NCBI GenBank assembly: GCA_021831785.1 | Contig: JAKBMB010000007.1 | Coordinates: 62,001 to 126,000 of the forward strand | Direction: 5' to 3' | From: Deltaproteobacteria bacterium | Lineage (GTDB): Bacteria > Desulfobacterota > Binatia > Binatales > Binataceae | Length of the DNA stretch: 64,000 nt | Part shown: positions 17,036-25,661 of the stretch, in pieces | Layout of the letters: every line of letters starts with the position of its first letter | How positions within the stretch are numbered: the first letter of the stretch is position 1 | Notes under the pieces: model-generated | Told to the model about the DNA's origin: nothing | Database searches by the model: none | Seen by the model: only the letters and a program-made list of their open reading frames with translations | Made by a program: the position numbers and the translations under genes

Positions 17036-19918
17036 ATGGCTGCGTTATCGATCGAGCGCTTGCAAAAGGAGCTGCGCCGGCGCGTGGACGGAGAGGTACG
17101 CTTCGACCGCGCCACGCTGTCGGTTTACTCCACTGACGCCTCGAACTATCGCCTGGTTCCGCTCGGCGTGGTGGTCCCGCGCCACGAAGGGGACGTGCGC
17201 GCCGCGCTGGCGCTGGCGCGCGAGAACGCGGTCGCGGTGCTCGCGCGCGGCGGCGGAACGAGCCTGGCCGGACAGGCTTGCAACAGCGCGCTGGTGCTCG
17301 ACTTCTCCAAGTACTTTAACCGCATAATCAAGCTTGACCCGCAGCGCCGCTTAGCCGTGGTCGAACCTGGCGTGGTGCAAAGCCAGCTCAACGCAGCGCT
17401 GGCGCCGCATGGCCTTTTCTTTGCCCCCGACCCGACGACCAAGGACCGCTGCAATATCGGCGGGATGATCGGGAACAATTCCTGCGGCGCCCACTCCCTG
17501 CGCTACGGCAAAACGGTCGACAATCTGCTCGAAGTAGAGGCGCTGCTCTACGATGGCACGACGCTGCGCGCCAGCGCAGATACCGAAGCGCGGCTGGCCG
17601 AGCAGGTTGCGGCGGACGGCCGGGAAGGCGAGATTTACCGCCGCCTGCTGGAGCTGCGCAACCGATGCGCCGAGCGGGTTCGCGAGCGTTATCCGAAGGT
17701 CCCGCGCCGCGTGTCCGGCTACAACCTCGACCAGCTCCTTCCGGAGCGCGGCTTCAACTTAGCCGGCGCGCTCGCCGGCTCCGAGGGCACGCTCGCACTC
17801 ACTCTGCGCGCCGGCTTGAAGCTGGCGGTGCTGCCGCGCCGGCGAATAACCGTGGCGCTGGGCTGCCAGGACGTTTTCGCCGCCGCCGATCAGATGGATT
17901 GGCTTCTGGAATACCGGCCGCAGGCGCTCGAAGGATTCGACGAACGCATCGTGCCCCTGGCGCGCGCTAGAGGGATCGCGCTCGACGCGCTCAAGCTTTT
18001 GCCTGATGGCCGCGGCTGGTTGCTAATCGAGCTCGCCGCGGACGAAGCCGACGCGGCCCGCGACCAAGCCGAAGCGCTGGCGGCGCGCGCCGCCAAACAG
18101 CCGGGCGTGACTGAGGCCCGCGTCTTCGCCCAGCAGAACGAGCAGCGCGCGGTCTGGGGATTGCGCGAGTCGGGCCTTGGCTCCAGCGTGGTTATCGAGG
18201 GCATGCCGCGGACCTGGCCGGGGGCTGAAGACACGGCCGTCGCGCCGCAAAAGCTCGGCAGCTACCTGCGACGGTTAGATCGTTTGCTCACCGCCCACGG
18301 CCTTAAAGTCGCGGTTTACTACGGCCATTTCGGCGACGGATGCCTTCACTGCCGGATCAGCTTTCCGTTCGGCGACCCTCAAGGCGCCGAGCGCTACCGC
18401 ACGGCGATGCTGGATATAGGCGACCTCGTCGTCGAGTTCGGCGGGTCGTTGTCGGGGGAGCACGGCGACGGCCGCGCCCGCTCACAGATGCTCGGCAAAA
18501 TGTTTGGGCCCCAATTGCTGGCCGATTTCGCCGAGTTCAAGCGCATCTTCGACCCCGCGGGAGCCATGAACCCGGGGATAATCGTCGCCCCCGAGGCGCT
18601 CGACGCTCATCTGCGCCCGGCGTCGTGGCGCCGAGCGCCGACGATGGCAACCCAGCTCGATTTCAGCCGCGAGCAAGGTCTGGACGGCGCGGCCCTCGGA
18701 TGCGTAGGGATCGGCAAGTGCCGCAAACTAGAGGCCGGCACGATGTGTCCGTCCTACATGGTCACGCACGAAGAAGTGCATTCCACGCGCGGGCGGGCGC
18801 GGCTTCTCTTCGAGGCGCTTTATGGCGGCCTGCTCGACCGCGGGCTTGAGGATCCCGCCCTCCACAGCGCGCTCGAGCTGTGCCTTTCGTGCAAAGGATG
18901 CAAGCGTGAATGCCCTGCCGAAGTGGATATGTCCGCCTACAAGGCGGAGTGTCTCGCTCATTACTATCGCTCTCATCGGCGCTCGGCGCACGAGCTGCTC
19001 GTCGGCTATCTTCATGAGCTTTCCGCTTATGGCGCTAAAGCGCCGCGGCTGTGGAATTTTCTTTCACACCGGCCGCCGTTCTCGGAACTCGCCAAACGCG
19101 CCTTAAAGCTTCATCCGCAGCGCCCTCTGCCCGCGCTTGCGCGCCAGCCGTTTCGCGACTGGTTCAAAGCCCGCCGCCGGAGCGACCGCGCTGGGCGGGA
19201 GGTGGTCCTGTTCGTCGATACGTTCACCAACTTTTTCGACCCTGATGTCGGGCGGTGCGCGGTCGAAGTTCTTGAGCGCGCCGGCTTCGCGGTGCGGATT
19301 GCGCCACAGGACCTATGCTGCGGGCGGCCGCTGTATGATGTCGGGATGCTTAAGCGGGTGCGCCAGCGGCTGGCGCAGCTTCTCGGCGCGTTTATGCCTT
19401 TCGTCGAGCGAGGCGTTTACATAGTCGGTCTCGAGCCAAGTTGCCTGTTGACGCTGCGCGATGAGCTTTTGCGCTTTTTCCCCAAAGACCCGCGCGCCAA
19501 GGCCCTGTCGCAAAGGGCGCTGTTGCTCGATGAGTTTTTGCTTCGCGAAGGTGCCGCCGAAAGCTCGATGGCGTTGCCGGCCAACGCCCTGCTCCACGGC
19601 CATTGCCATCAGAAGGCGATCGCCGGGACGGCGTCGGCGCTCGCGCTGCTTGGGCGAATCGAGGGGCTTAAGCTAACGGAACTTGACGCGGGATGCTGCG
19701 GGATGGCAGGCGCCTTCGGTTATCATCGCGACCACTTCGAGATCTCTCGACAGATCGGCGAGCGCGTCCTAGCGCCGGCGATTCGGGAAAGCTCGCCCGA
19801 GACCTTGATCATCGCCGACGGCTTTTCCTGTCGCACGCAGGTAGCTGCCTTGTGCGGCGGACGACGTGCCCTCCATCTGGCGCAGGTGCTTAGTATGGCT
19901 CGGGCCGACTCTCGCTGA
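17036..19918 (+). CDS. FAD-linked oxidase / Fe-S oxidoreductase fusion (D-lactate or 2-hydroxyacid dehydrogenase type)
   Basis: This 960-residue fusion has a PCMH-type FAD domain at the N-terminus (ARGGGTSLAGQA near residues 70-81 and GGMIGNNSCGAHSLRYGKT near 140). An FAD-oxidase C-terminal domain follows (YYGHFGDGCLHCRISFPFGD). Then come two ferredoxin-like cysteine clusters (CVGIGKCR...MCPSY and CLSCKGCKRECP) and two CCG domains (DLCCGRPLYDVG and DAGCCGMAGAFGY). This is the layout of membrane-associated D-lactate/2-hydroxyglutarate dehydrogenases that pass electrons to quinone or a cytochrome. All expected cofactor motifs are intact. It stands alone on its strand. The physiological 2-hydroxyacid is unknown. 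Confidence 0.9.
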   Translation: MAALSIERLQKELRRRVDGEVRFDRATLSVYSTDASNYRLVPLGVVVPRHEGDVRAALALARENAVAVLARGGGTSLAGQACNSALVLDFSKYFNRIIKLDPQRRLAVVEPGVVQSQLNAALAPHGLFFAPDPTTKDRCNIGGMIGNNSCGAHSLRYGKTVDNLLEVEALLYDGTTLRASADTEARLAEQVAADGREGEIYRRLLELRNRCAERVRERYPKVPRRVSGYNLDQLLPERGFNLAGALAGSEGTLALTLRAGLKLAVLPRRRITVALGCQDVFAAADQMDWLLEYRPQALEGFDERIVPLARARGIALDALKLLPDGRGWLLIELAADEADAARDQAEALAARAAKQPGVTEARVFAQQNEQRAVWGLRESGLGSSVVIEGMPRTWPGAEDTAVAPQKLGSYLRRLDRLLTAHGLKVAVYYGHFGDGCLHCRISFPFGDPQGAERYRTAMLDIGDLVVEFGGSLSGEHGDGRARSQMLGKMFGPQLLADFAEFKRIFDPAGAMNPGIIVAPEALDAHLRPASWRRAPTMATQLDFSREQGLDGAALGCVGIGKCRKLEAGTMCPSYMVTHEEVHSTRGRARLLFEALYGGLLDRGLEDPALHSALELCLSCKGCKRECPAEVDMSAYKAECLAHYYRSHRRSAHELLVGYLHELSAYGAKAPRLWNFLSHRPPFSELAKRALKLHPQRPLPALARQPFRDWFKARRRSDRAGREVVLFVDTFTNFFDPDVGRCAVEVLERAGFAVRIAPQDLCCGRPLYDVGMLKRVRQRLAQLLGAFMPFVERGVYIVGLEPSCLLTLRDELLRFFPKDPRAKALSQRALLLDEFLLREGAAESSMALPANALLHGHCHQKAIAGTASALALLGRIEGLKLTELDAGCCGMAGAFGYHRDHFEISRQIGERVLAPAIRESSPETLIIADGFSCRTQVAALCGGRRALHLAQVLSMARADSR

Positions 19919-20021
19919 GCGCGCCGAGCTCGGCCCGTGGGGGGTCGCTTTGGGGCATGTCAGAGGCCCGGTTTAAGCAGGTCACCGAGCTGAATTTCCG
20001 CCCCGCCTCGAGAAATCGGCG

Positions 20022-20927
20022 TTAGGCGAAGTAGTCGTCGATGCGGATACCGTGGACCTCAAGCGTGAGCACCTTGTTGTCACGGAAAATCCGCAGGCTT
20101 ACCGCTTCGCCAGGCTGGCGCGAGCGCAGCGCGTCGTACAGGGCGCGTCGCTCGCTCAGTCCCTGGCCGTCGATGGCGAGGATCACGTCGCCCTGCTTTA
20201 GCCCGGCTTTCTCAGCGGGCGCGCCCGGCAGCAGCCCGGCCACGACCACATGCTCGCGCAACGTGTAGGAGAGCAGTCCTAACCAGGCCCACGGGCGTAC
20301 GCTCACGCGCCGGCCTTCGCCGACCAGCTCACCGCGCGCCTCAAGGAAGCATTCGCTCGGGATTGCCAGCACCGAGCGCCCCACTTCGGCCATACTGAGG
20401 TATGAGACACCGAATATCTGTCCCTTGGCGTTGCACACCGGAGCGCCGCCAAAGCCCAAGTTCATTGCCGAGAGCATCACGCAGCGCTCCAGCACAAATT
20501 CCCACAGCGCGTCGAACGGGCCAATATAGCTGATTAGTCCCGAGTCGGCGCGCCGCCCCTCGTTGCCCGTGCTGGCGACAATAAAAGCTTCCTGGCCAAG
20601 CACGCAGTCTTTTGACGACGCAACTGCCAGATAGGGAAGCTGTTGGCTGGCGTTAATCCTTATCAGCGCCAGATTGCTCGTAAAATCCTGAGCCGCAATC
20701 TGCGCGTCGTACTGGGTGCCGTTGGTCAGGGTCACGATCACCCTGCGCGCCCCCATGACGACGTAGTTGACCGTCAGCACCAAGCCGTCGGCGCCGACTA
20801 GCGCGCCGCTGCCGCGCCGATCGGTGCCTAATCCAACCGCCACCGAAGGGTGCTCCTGCGGTACGTTGGCATGGATTCCCACCACTGCGGCCGCGACTTG
20901 TTCCAGCAGATATACCGCCGCGTTCAC
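20022..20927 (-). CDS. HtrA/S1C-like PDZ protein with all three catalytic residues replaced (predicted pseudoprotease)
   Basis: The 301-residue protein aligns with the DegP/HtrA core: GSGALVGADGLVLT, TLTNGTQYDAQ, a serine-loop region, then a PDZ domain (about 205-295) with LPGAPAEKAGLKQGDVILAIDG. The catalytic triad is absent. HtrA TNNHVV reads TVNYVV here (His to Tyr55). RSDIALI reads TSNLALI (Asp to Asn85). RGNSGGA reads LGFGGAP (Ser to Gly160). No signal peptide is visible, since the start is MNAAVYLLEQ, so it may be cytoplasmic. The fold and PDZ ligand pocket look preserved, which argues for a retained binding or scaffold role rather than recent decay. A further upstream start is possible. 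Confidence 0.82.
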   Translation of the reverse strand: MNAAVYLLEQVAAAVVGIHANVPQEHPSVAVGLGTDRRGSGALVGADGLVLTVNYVVMGARRVIVTLTNGTQYDAQIAAQDFTSNLALIRINASQQLPYLAVASSKDCVLGQEAFIVASTGNEGRRADSGLISYIGPFDALWEFVLERCVMLSAMNLGFGGAPVCNAKGQIFGVSYLSMAEVGRSVLAIPSECFLEARGELVGEGRRVSVRPWAWLGLLSYTLREHVVVAGLLPGAPAEKAGLKQGDVILAIDGQGLSERRALYDALRSRQPGEAVSLRIFRDNKVLTLEVHGIRIDDYFA

Positions 20928-21102
20928 CCCGCTGTACCTCCGGAACCGGCCTTGGGCAGTTCCAAACCGCCCTCAACCCCAGCCGCTATCGCTCGCCCGA
21001 CGGACCCAACCTGGATGGTCTTTGTCCGCGTCAAAGCCGGCGGGCCAAAAGAAATAGTTTGCGGGCGCCAAGGCCGCACCGCGCGGGCCATCAGTTAACG
21101 CC

Positions 21103-21525
21103 CTAATTCTTCGGCGGATTTTGCTCGGCCTGGCGCGGTTTTCCCGGTTGATTTTCGGCGCGAAGATTAACCAATTGCAGCGCGGAGCCCAGGTCAAGGT
21201 CGCTGTACTTGCGATCTGAATAAAGCCGGTCGAGCTGCTGCATCAAATTCTCCGTCCCTACGTCCGCCACCCGAAGCTCCCGCGAAACCTGGCGAATGAT
21301 CTTGCGCGCGCTTTTCCAGCGAAAAAGCTCCGCGGCAATTTCCAGGTTTTCGAGCTTGCCGACGCTAATCTTCATGGCGTCGGCGTAGCCGGTCACGTAG
21401 CCGCGCTTGCCGGAAGGGTCGAGCCCCATCCAAAACATGCCATTGTGACTCAAGTCCTCAGTGGCGAGCGCCACGCTGCAACTCAAAATGAAACCCGTGA
21501 TAACTCCAGTAACAAATCTTTTCAT
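21103..21525 (-). CDS. Small exported protein of unknown function
   Basis: The 140-residue protein begins with a clear Sec signal peptide (MKRF, hydrophobic VTGVITGFILSCSVALA, then TED). The mature part starts with NGMFWMGLDPSGKRGYVTGY, followed by amphipathic helices and a Pro/Gln-rich tail. The pattern W-x-G-L-D...K-x-x-Y-V-x-G-Y resembles small periplasmic proteins annotated only as hypothetical. I cannot assign a family. The gene runs alone between two longer intergenic stretches. A palindrome, AAAGGCCTTTCAAAGGCC, lies just upstream of its start. Confidence 0.75.
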   Translation of the reverse strand: MKRFVTGVITGFILSCSVALATEDLSHNGMFWMGLDPSGKRGYVTGYADAMKISVGKLENLEIAAELFRWKSARKIIRQVSRELRVADVGTENLMQQLDRLYSDRKYSDLDLGSALQLVNLRAENQPGKPRQAEQNPPKN

Positions 21526-21829
21526 TGCCTTTAGGCCTTTGAAAGGCCTTTCATTGCTTGACGTAGCATAGCGTTAACCAAATAGCAAAGCGGGGATGAA
21601 CCGTAATTCGCGTTGCCGCCGAACCCTTGTCGATGCAAAAATTGATAGATCATTCTAAGATGACTTTACGCCCTCGTCCGCCCCTGGCACCCGCAAGCGG
21701 CCGCGCGCTGATGCGCGGCTTTCGACGGCGGGGATTCCAAGTAGACTAAGCGCCAGCGGACGCGCGTCTGGCCGTGTTGATGCGGACGATTCCGAACCGA
21801 GTACGATTTGAAGCAAGATTTTCCCAAAA
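21526..21829. other. Intergenic region with palindrome AGGCCTTTCAAAGGCCT
   Basis: This 304-base divergent gap precedes the exported protein on one side and the luxE-like gene on the other. The only structure I see is the inverted repeat at about 21533-21551, close to the exported-protein start, which could be an operator or leader hairpin. No RNA gene is recognised. Confidence 0.4.
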
Positions 21830-22924
21830 ATGACTATCTACGACGACGTGCTTCAATACATTAGCACACCCGCACCTGAGCGTTTTGAATCGTTGGCCCT
21901 CAAGGTGTTCGCTTATCAGTTTGCCGCCGTGCCAATGTATCGAGCATTTTGCCTGAGTACGGGTGTCAGTGCTAGCGCGGTGCGCGAATTAGGCAGGATT
22001 CCCGCCGTCAGCACCGCGGCGTTCAAGTTTGCCCGATTGCAGAACGGCGTCAGCCAACGCGTCTTTCGCAGCAGCGGGACGAGCCGCGGTGCGCAGCGGC
22101 GGGGGGAGCATTTCGTTCCTCGCTTGGACGTTTACCGTGCCTCCGCGCTAGGTCATCTGCGGCGGATGCTGTTTCCCGACGGGGCGCGGATGCGGATGTT
22201 GGCGATGCATCCGACAGCCGATCTGATGCCCGAGTCTTCGCTTGCCCAGATGATAAGCTGGTGCCTGGAGGAGTTCGCCGAGCCGCCGACTCTGTGCGCC
22301 GCCACGGCGCGCGGCGTGGACCTCGCCGGTGCGCGGCAGTTTCTGAGAGCGGCTGTCCGCGCCCAAGCACCGGTTTGCATTCTCGGCACTACTGCCGCAC
22401 TCGGCGCGCTGCTCCGGAATTTGCGCCAAAGCCGCCGCACGCTTGTCCTGCCGCATGGCTCGCGAATTATGGACACGGGCGGAGCCAAGGGACAGGCCCG
22501 CCCGCTCGGCGTCGCGGAAGTCTTGGAGCTATGCGCGCGATGGCTGGGAGTCCAACCCGACTTCGTCGTCAACGAGTACGGTATGACCGAGATGTGCTCT
22601 CAGCTTTACGATGCCACGCCGTTCAATTCGAATGTTGGGAAGGCGACCGGGCAGCGGCTCAAGCTCGCCCCGCCCTGGCTCCATGTCGGCGCCGTTGACC
22701 CACTTCGCCTAGAACCGATCGGCGATGACGAACCTGGATTGCTCAGGTTCTTCGATCTCGCCAACGTTGGCTCGGTCTCGGCGCTGCTGACCGAGGATGT
22801 CGGGATTGTAAGCCGGGGCTTGGTGCAGATTCTCGGGCGCGCCGCGCTCAGCGAGCCACGCGGATGCGCGCTCGGTATCGCCCAGTTCGCCGAATCTGCG
22901 CCGGCAAGCGGCGTGCTCGGGTGA
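21830..22924 (+). CDS. LuxE-family acyl-protein synthetase (acyl adenylation)
   Basis: The 364-residue protein belongs to the LuxE/PaaK adenylate-forming group. It has the nucleotide-binding motif FRSSGTSRG near residues 78-86, an A5-type motif NEYGMTEMCSQLYD and a C-terminal segment with LLRFFDLANVGSVSALLTEDVG. LuxE activates a fatty or aryl acid as acyl-AMP and transfers it to its own cysteine and then to LuxC. Here the next gene is luxC-like and overlaps the luxE stop by one base (TGATG), and an aminotransferase follows by a further overlap. The acyl substrate is unknown, and no luciferase genes are present. Confidence 0.86.
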   Translation: MTIYDDVLQYISTPAPERFESLALKVFAYQFAAVPMYRAFCLSTGVSASAVRELGRIPAVSTAAFKFARLQNGVSQRVFRSSGTSRGAQRRGEHFVPRLDVYRASALGHLRRMLFPDGARMRMLAMHPTADLMPESSLAQMISWCLEEFAEPPTLCAATARGVDLAGARQFLRAAVRAQAPVCILGTTAALGALLRNLRQSRRTLVLPHGSRIMDTGGAKGQARPLGVAEVLELCARWLGVQPDFVVNEYGMTEMCSQLYDATPFNSNVGKATGQRLKLAPPWLHVGAVDPLRLEPIGDDEPGLLRFFDLANVGSVSALLTEDVGIVSRGLVQILGRAALSEPRGCALGIAQFAESAPASGVLG

Positions 22925-24357
22925 TGACGGCGCCGTGCGACCCACGCCTGTTTAACTCAACGATGATAACCAGGCGCTCCCATCCCGTAGCGGCTGCGAC
23001 GCTAAGGCCGCAGACATCGGGTTCTCAGGCCTTCACCCGAGCCGGCATCGAGGCCAACCCGGTGAGCCATGAGGCCGGGCCGATGAATCATGAGGCCAAG
23101 CCGATGAACGATAGCGACGGCGGCGCGGGCGGCCTCGAATCGGGGCTGAGCGCAGCGATGCTAGCGCGATGCGCGCGCCGGCTCAGGGCCGCGGCAACGG
23201 CGCCGTTGGGTCCGGGGCAGACGGCCGCGGCGTTGGCTCGCGCATGCGAGGCCTGGCGCGACCTCGCCTACGAGCGGCGCAAGCGAACGCTCGACCAGGT
23301 CTCCGCGCGCTCAGGCCTTGGCCTTGAGCTGCTCGGCGAGTCGCTAAGCGCGCTGCTCGAGCCGTTTGAGCGGACAGCCTTTCAGACGCTGGCCGCGCGC
23401 GCCCCTCGGCCGAGCTTGCTGCTGGGCTTCATTATGCCTGGCAACGTGGTCGGCGCCGGCTTGCACGAAGTAATCCAAGCGCTGGTGGCAGGCGCGGCGG
23501 TGTTAATCAAAAGCGCGGCCGCCGAGCCGTTCTTTTTCGCCCAGTTCGCCCGCACCGTGGCCGAAGCCGACGGAGCGCTGGGGCGCAGAATCGCGGTGAC
23601 GGCCTTCGCCCGCGAACGCGCGGACTTAAGCCGCGCGCTGGCGCGCAACTGCGACGCGCTGGTCGCCTTCGGCAGCGACGATACGATCGCCACGCTTCGT
23701 GGCCTGACGCCTAATCTCATACCATTTGGCAGCCGGCTAAGCGGCGGATTCGTAGATTGTGACGGGATGGCGCCGGCTCGGGCGGACGCACTGGCCGCAG
23801 CGGTGGCGCGCGACGTTGCTCTGTTCGAGCAGCGCGGATGCCTCTCGCTCCATCATGTCTTTGTCCGGGCGCGCCGAACGGAACTCGCGCACGGTTTCGC
23901 GGCACGGGTGGCGCGCGCGCTGGAAGGGATCGCGCGCCGCCTGCCTGCGCCGCGCGCCTTAAGCCTCGGCGAGGGCGCGCCGCTGCGCGCGGCGCGCGAG
24001 GAGGCGCGATGGCGCCGAATCGGCGGCGAGCCGGTCGACTTGTGGGAAGGCTCCAACTTCTCCTACAGCGTGATTTTCGACCCGGCGGCAAGTTTTCGTC
24101 CCTCTCCCGCGTACCGAACCGTGTACGTGTCTGCGGTCGCCGGCCAAGCCGAGCTGGAAGGGCGGCTTGCGCCGGTCAAGGGCAAGCTCGAAGCGTTTGC
24201 GATTTACGACCCGCACCGGCGCTGTCCGGAGTTAGCCCTGCGGCTCAAGGCATTCGGCGTGTCACACGCCTGCGCGCCGGGGCAGATGCAGTCGCCGCCG
24301 CTTGATTGGCCTCACGGCCGGGGGCGATTACTTAAGCATCTGGGGTATCGCGCGTGA
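22924..24357 (+). CDS. LuxC-family acyl-CoA/acyl-protein reductase
   Basis: The roughly 477-residue protein matches the LuxC (aldehyde-dehydrogenase-like) family. It has a GFIMPGNVVGAGLHE segment, VLIKSAAAEPFFFAQFA, FGSDDTIATLRGL, and the active-site cysteine in EQRGCLSLHHVFV, where LuxC proteins carry their acylated Cys. LuxC reduces an acyl thioester to aldehyde with NADPH. I start at the ATG at 22924, which overlaps the luxE stop. The frame is open further upstream but those codons lie inside luxE. The N-terminal 60 residues, with repeated M-N-x-E-A-x-P-M segments, are not conserved in the family. The stop overlaps the next start as GTGA. Confidence 0.88.
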   Translation: MTAPCDPRLFNSTMITRRSHPVAAATLRPQTSGSQAFTRAGIEANPVSHEAGPMNHEAKPMNDSDGGAGGLESGLSAAMLARCARRLRAAATAPLGPGQTAAALARACEAWRDLAYERRKRTLDQVSARSGLGLELLGESLSALLEPFERTAFQTLAARAPRPSLLLGFIMPGNVVGAGLHEVIQALVAGAAVLIKSAAAEPFFFAQFARTVAEADGALGRRIAVTAFARERADLSRALARNCDALVAFGSDDTIATLRGLTPNLIPFGSRLSGGFVDCDGMAPARADALAAAVARDVALFEQRGCLSLHHVFVRARRTELAHGFAARVARALEGIARRLPAPRALSLGEGAPLRAAREEARWRRIGGEPVDLWEGSNFSYSVIFDPAASFRPSPAYRTVYVSAVAGQAELEGRLAPVKGKLEAFAIYDPHRRCPELALRLKAFGVSHACAPGQMQSPPLDWPHGRGRLLKHLGYRA

Positions 24358-25559
24358 GCGGTTTTCAGAAAGGCTTTTTGCGCCACTTGGCGCAAACCTC
24401 GGACGCTCCGATCGCGCTTGAGATAGAGCGGGCCAACGGCTCGTGGTTGATCACGCGCGAGGGCCGGCGCTACTTGGATTTCATCGCCGGAATCGGCGTG
24501 TCGGCTCTCGGCCACGGCCATCCGGCAGTGTTGGAGGCGCTCGCCGCGCAGGCTGCCCGCCACCTGCATGTAATGGTCTACGGCGAGTACGTGCTTGAGG
24601 CGCAGGTGGCGCTGGCCTCGCGCCTAGCCGAGCTGCTGCCCAGTCCGATCGACCGCGTTTACTTTACCAACTCGGGCGCCGAGGCTATCGAAGGCGCGCT
24701 CAAGACCGCGCGCAAGCATACCGGCAAGCCGGCATGGGCGGCCTTCGACGGAGCTTATCACGGCGACACCCTGGGCGCGCTGGCCTTGGCCGGCAACCCC
24801 GGCTTCCGCGCCCCGTTCCAGCCGCTGCCGGGCCCGGTCGTGCACCTGCCTTACGATGACGAGCGCGCGCTGGCGAAGCTTGACGCGAGCGTCAGCGCGG
24901 TCGTGGTCGAGCCGGTCCAGGCCGAGGGCGGAGTTAGAATCCCCGCCGCGCAGTTCATGCGCGCGCTGCGCCGGCGATGCGACGAGTTGGGCGCGCTGCT
25001 GGTCTTCGATGAGGTATTGACCGGTTTCGGCCGCACCGGCAAGCTCTTCGCCCTCGAGCATTTCGGCGTGACGCCCGACATTGTTGTGCTGGCCAAGGCG
25101 CTGGGCGGCGGCCTGCCGCTCGGCGCGTTTTGCGCGCCCAGCGCGGTTCTCAAGACGCTGTCGCGCGATCCGCCCCTGGGTCACATCACCACGTTCGGCG
25201 GCCATCCGCTGTCCTGCGCAACCGGTCTCGCGGCGCTGGAGTTTATCGCCGCAAATCGCCTATGGGAGCGGGCGCGCCGCGCGGGAGAGCGGCTACTGGA
25301 TCGATTGCGCGAGCTTGCCGACGCCAAGCGCGTGCGCGCGGTGCGCGGCATCGGCTTTTTGCTCGGCATGGAATTTACCTCGGCGCAGCTTGCGCGCCGC
25401 TTCGTCGAAAAAACCATCGCCGGCGGGGTGGTGGTGAACTGGACGCTCAATGCCGACAATGTGGTGCGGCTTGCGCCGCCGCTTACGATCAGCGACGAGG
25501 AAATAGACTTCGCCCTCGCCGTGATGCGCAAGGCACTGGGCGCCTTGCGCGGCCGCTGA
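24354..25559 (+). CDS. Class III aminotransferase (PLP-dependent)
   Basis: The 401-residue protein has the class III aminotransferase core: YLDFIAGIGVSALGHGHP, the phosphate-binding TNSGAEAIEGALKTAR, AFDGAYHGDTLGAL, EPVQAEGGV, the Asp/Gln region FDEVLTGFGRTG, and the PLP lysine in VLAKALGGGLPLGA. The family includes acetylornithine, GABA and omega-amine transaminases. The GTG start overlaps the luxC stop by four bases, so the three genes are translationally coupled. In this setting the enzyme could aminate the aldehyde made by LuxC, giving a primary amine. That is an inference. ArgD activity is the main alternative, since argC is about 9 kb away and no other argD is seen. Confidence 0.9.
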   Translation: MSGFQKGFLRHLAQTSDAPIALEIERANGSWLITREGRRYLDFIAGIGVSALGHGHPAVLEALAAQAARHLHVMVYGEYVLEAQVALASRLAELLPSPIDRVYFTNSGAEAIEGALKTARKHTGKPAWAAFDGAYHGDTLGALALAGNPGFRAPFQPLPGPVVHLPYDDERALAKLDASVSAVVVEPVQAEGGVRIPAAQFMRALRRRCDELGALLVFDEVLTGFGRTGKLFALEHFGVTPDIVVLAKALGGGLPLGAFCAPSAVLKTLSRDPPLGHITTFGGHPLSCATGLAALEFIAANRLWERARRAGERLLDRLRELADAKRVRAVRGIGFLLGMEFTSAQLARRFVEKTIAGGVVVNWTLNADNVVRLAPPLTISDEEIDFALAVMRKALGALRGR

Positions 25560-25661
25560 CTGCCTGGGGCACGTGACTTGCGGCGCGTCGTCAAGGGGTA
25601 TCGCGCCAAGGCCGCACTCGGGCGCCGGCAAGCCGGTCGAGCGCCGGGTGCGCGCGTCGGT

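Noticed and set aside
21830-25559. Bioluminescence (lux) operon
   Set aside because: Only luxE- and luxC-like genes are present. No luxA, luxB or luxD is found, and an aminotransferase takes their place.
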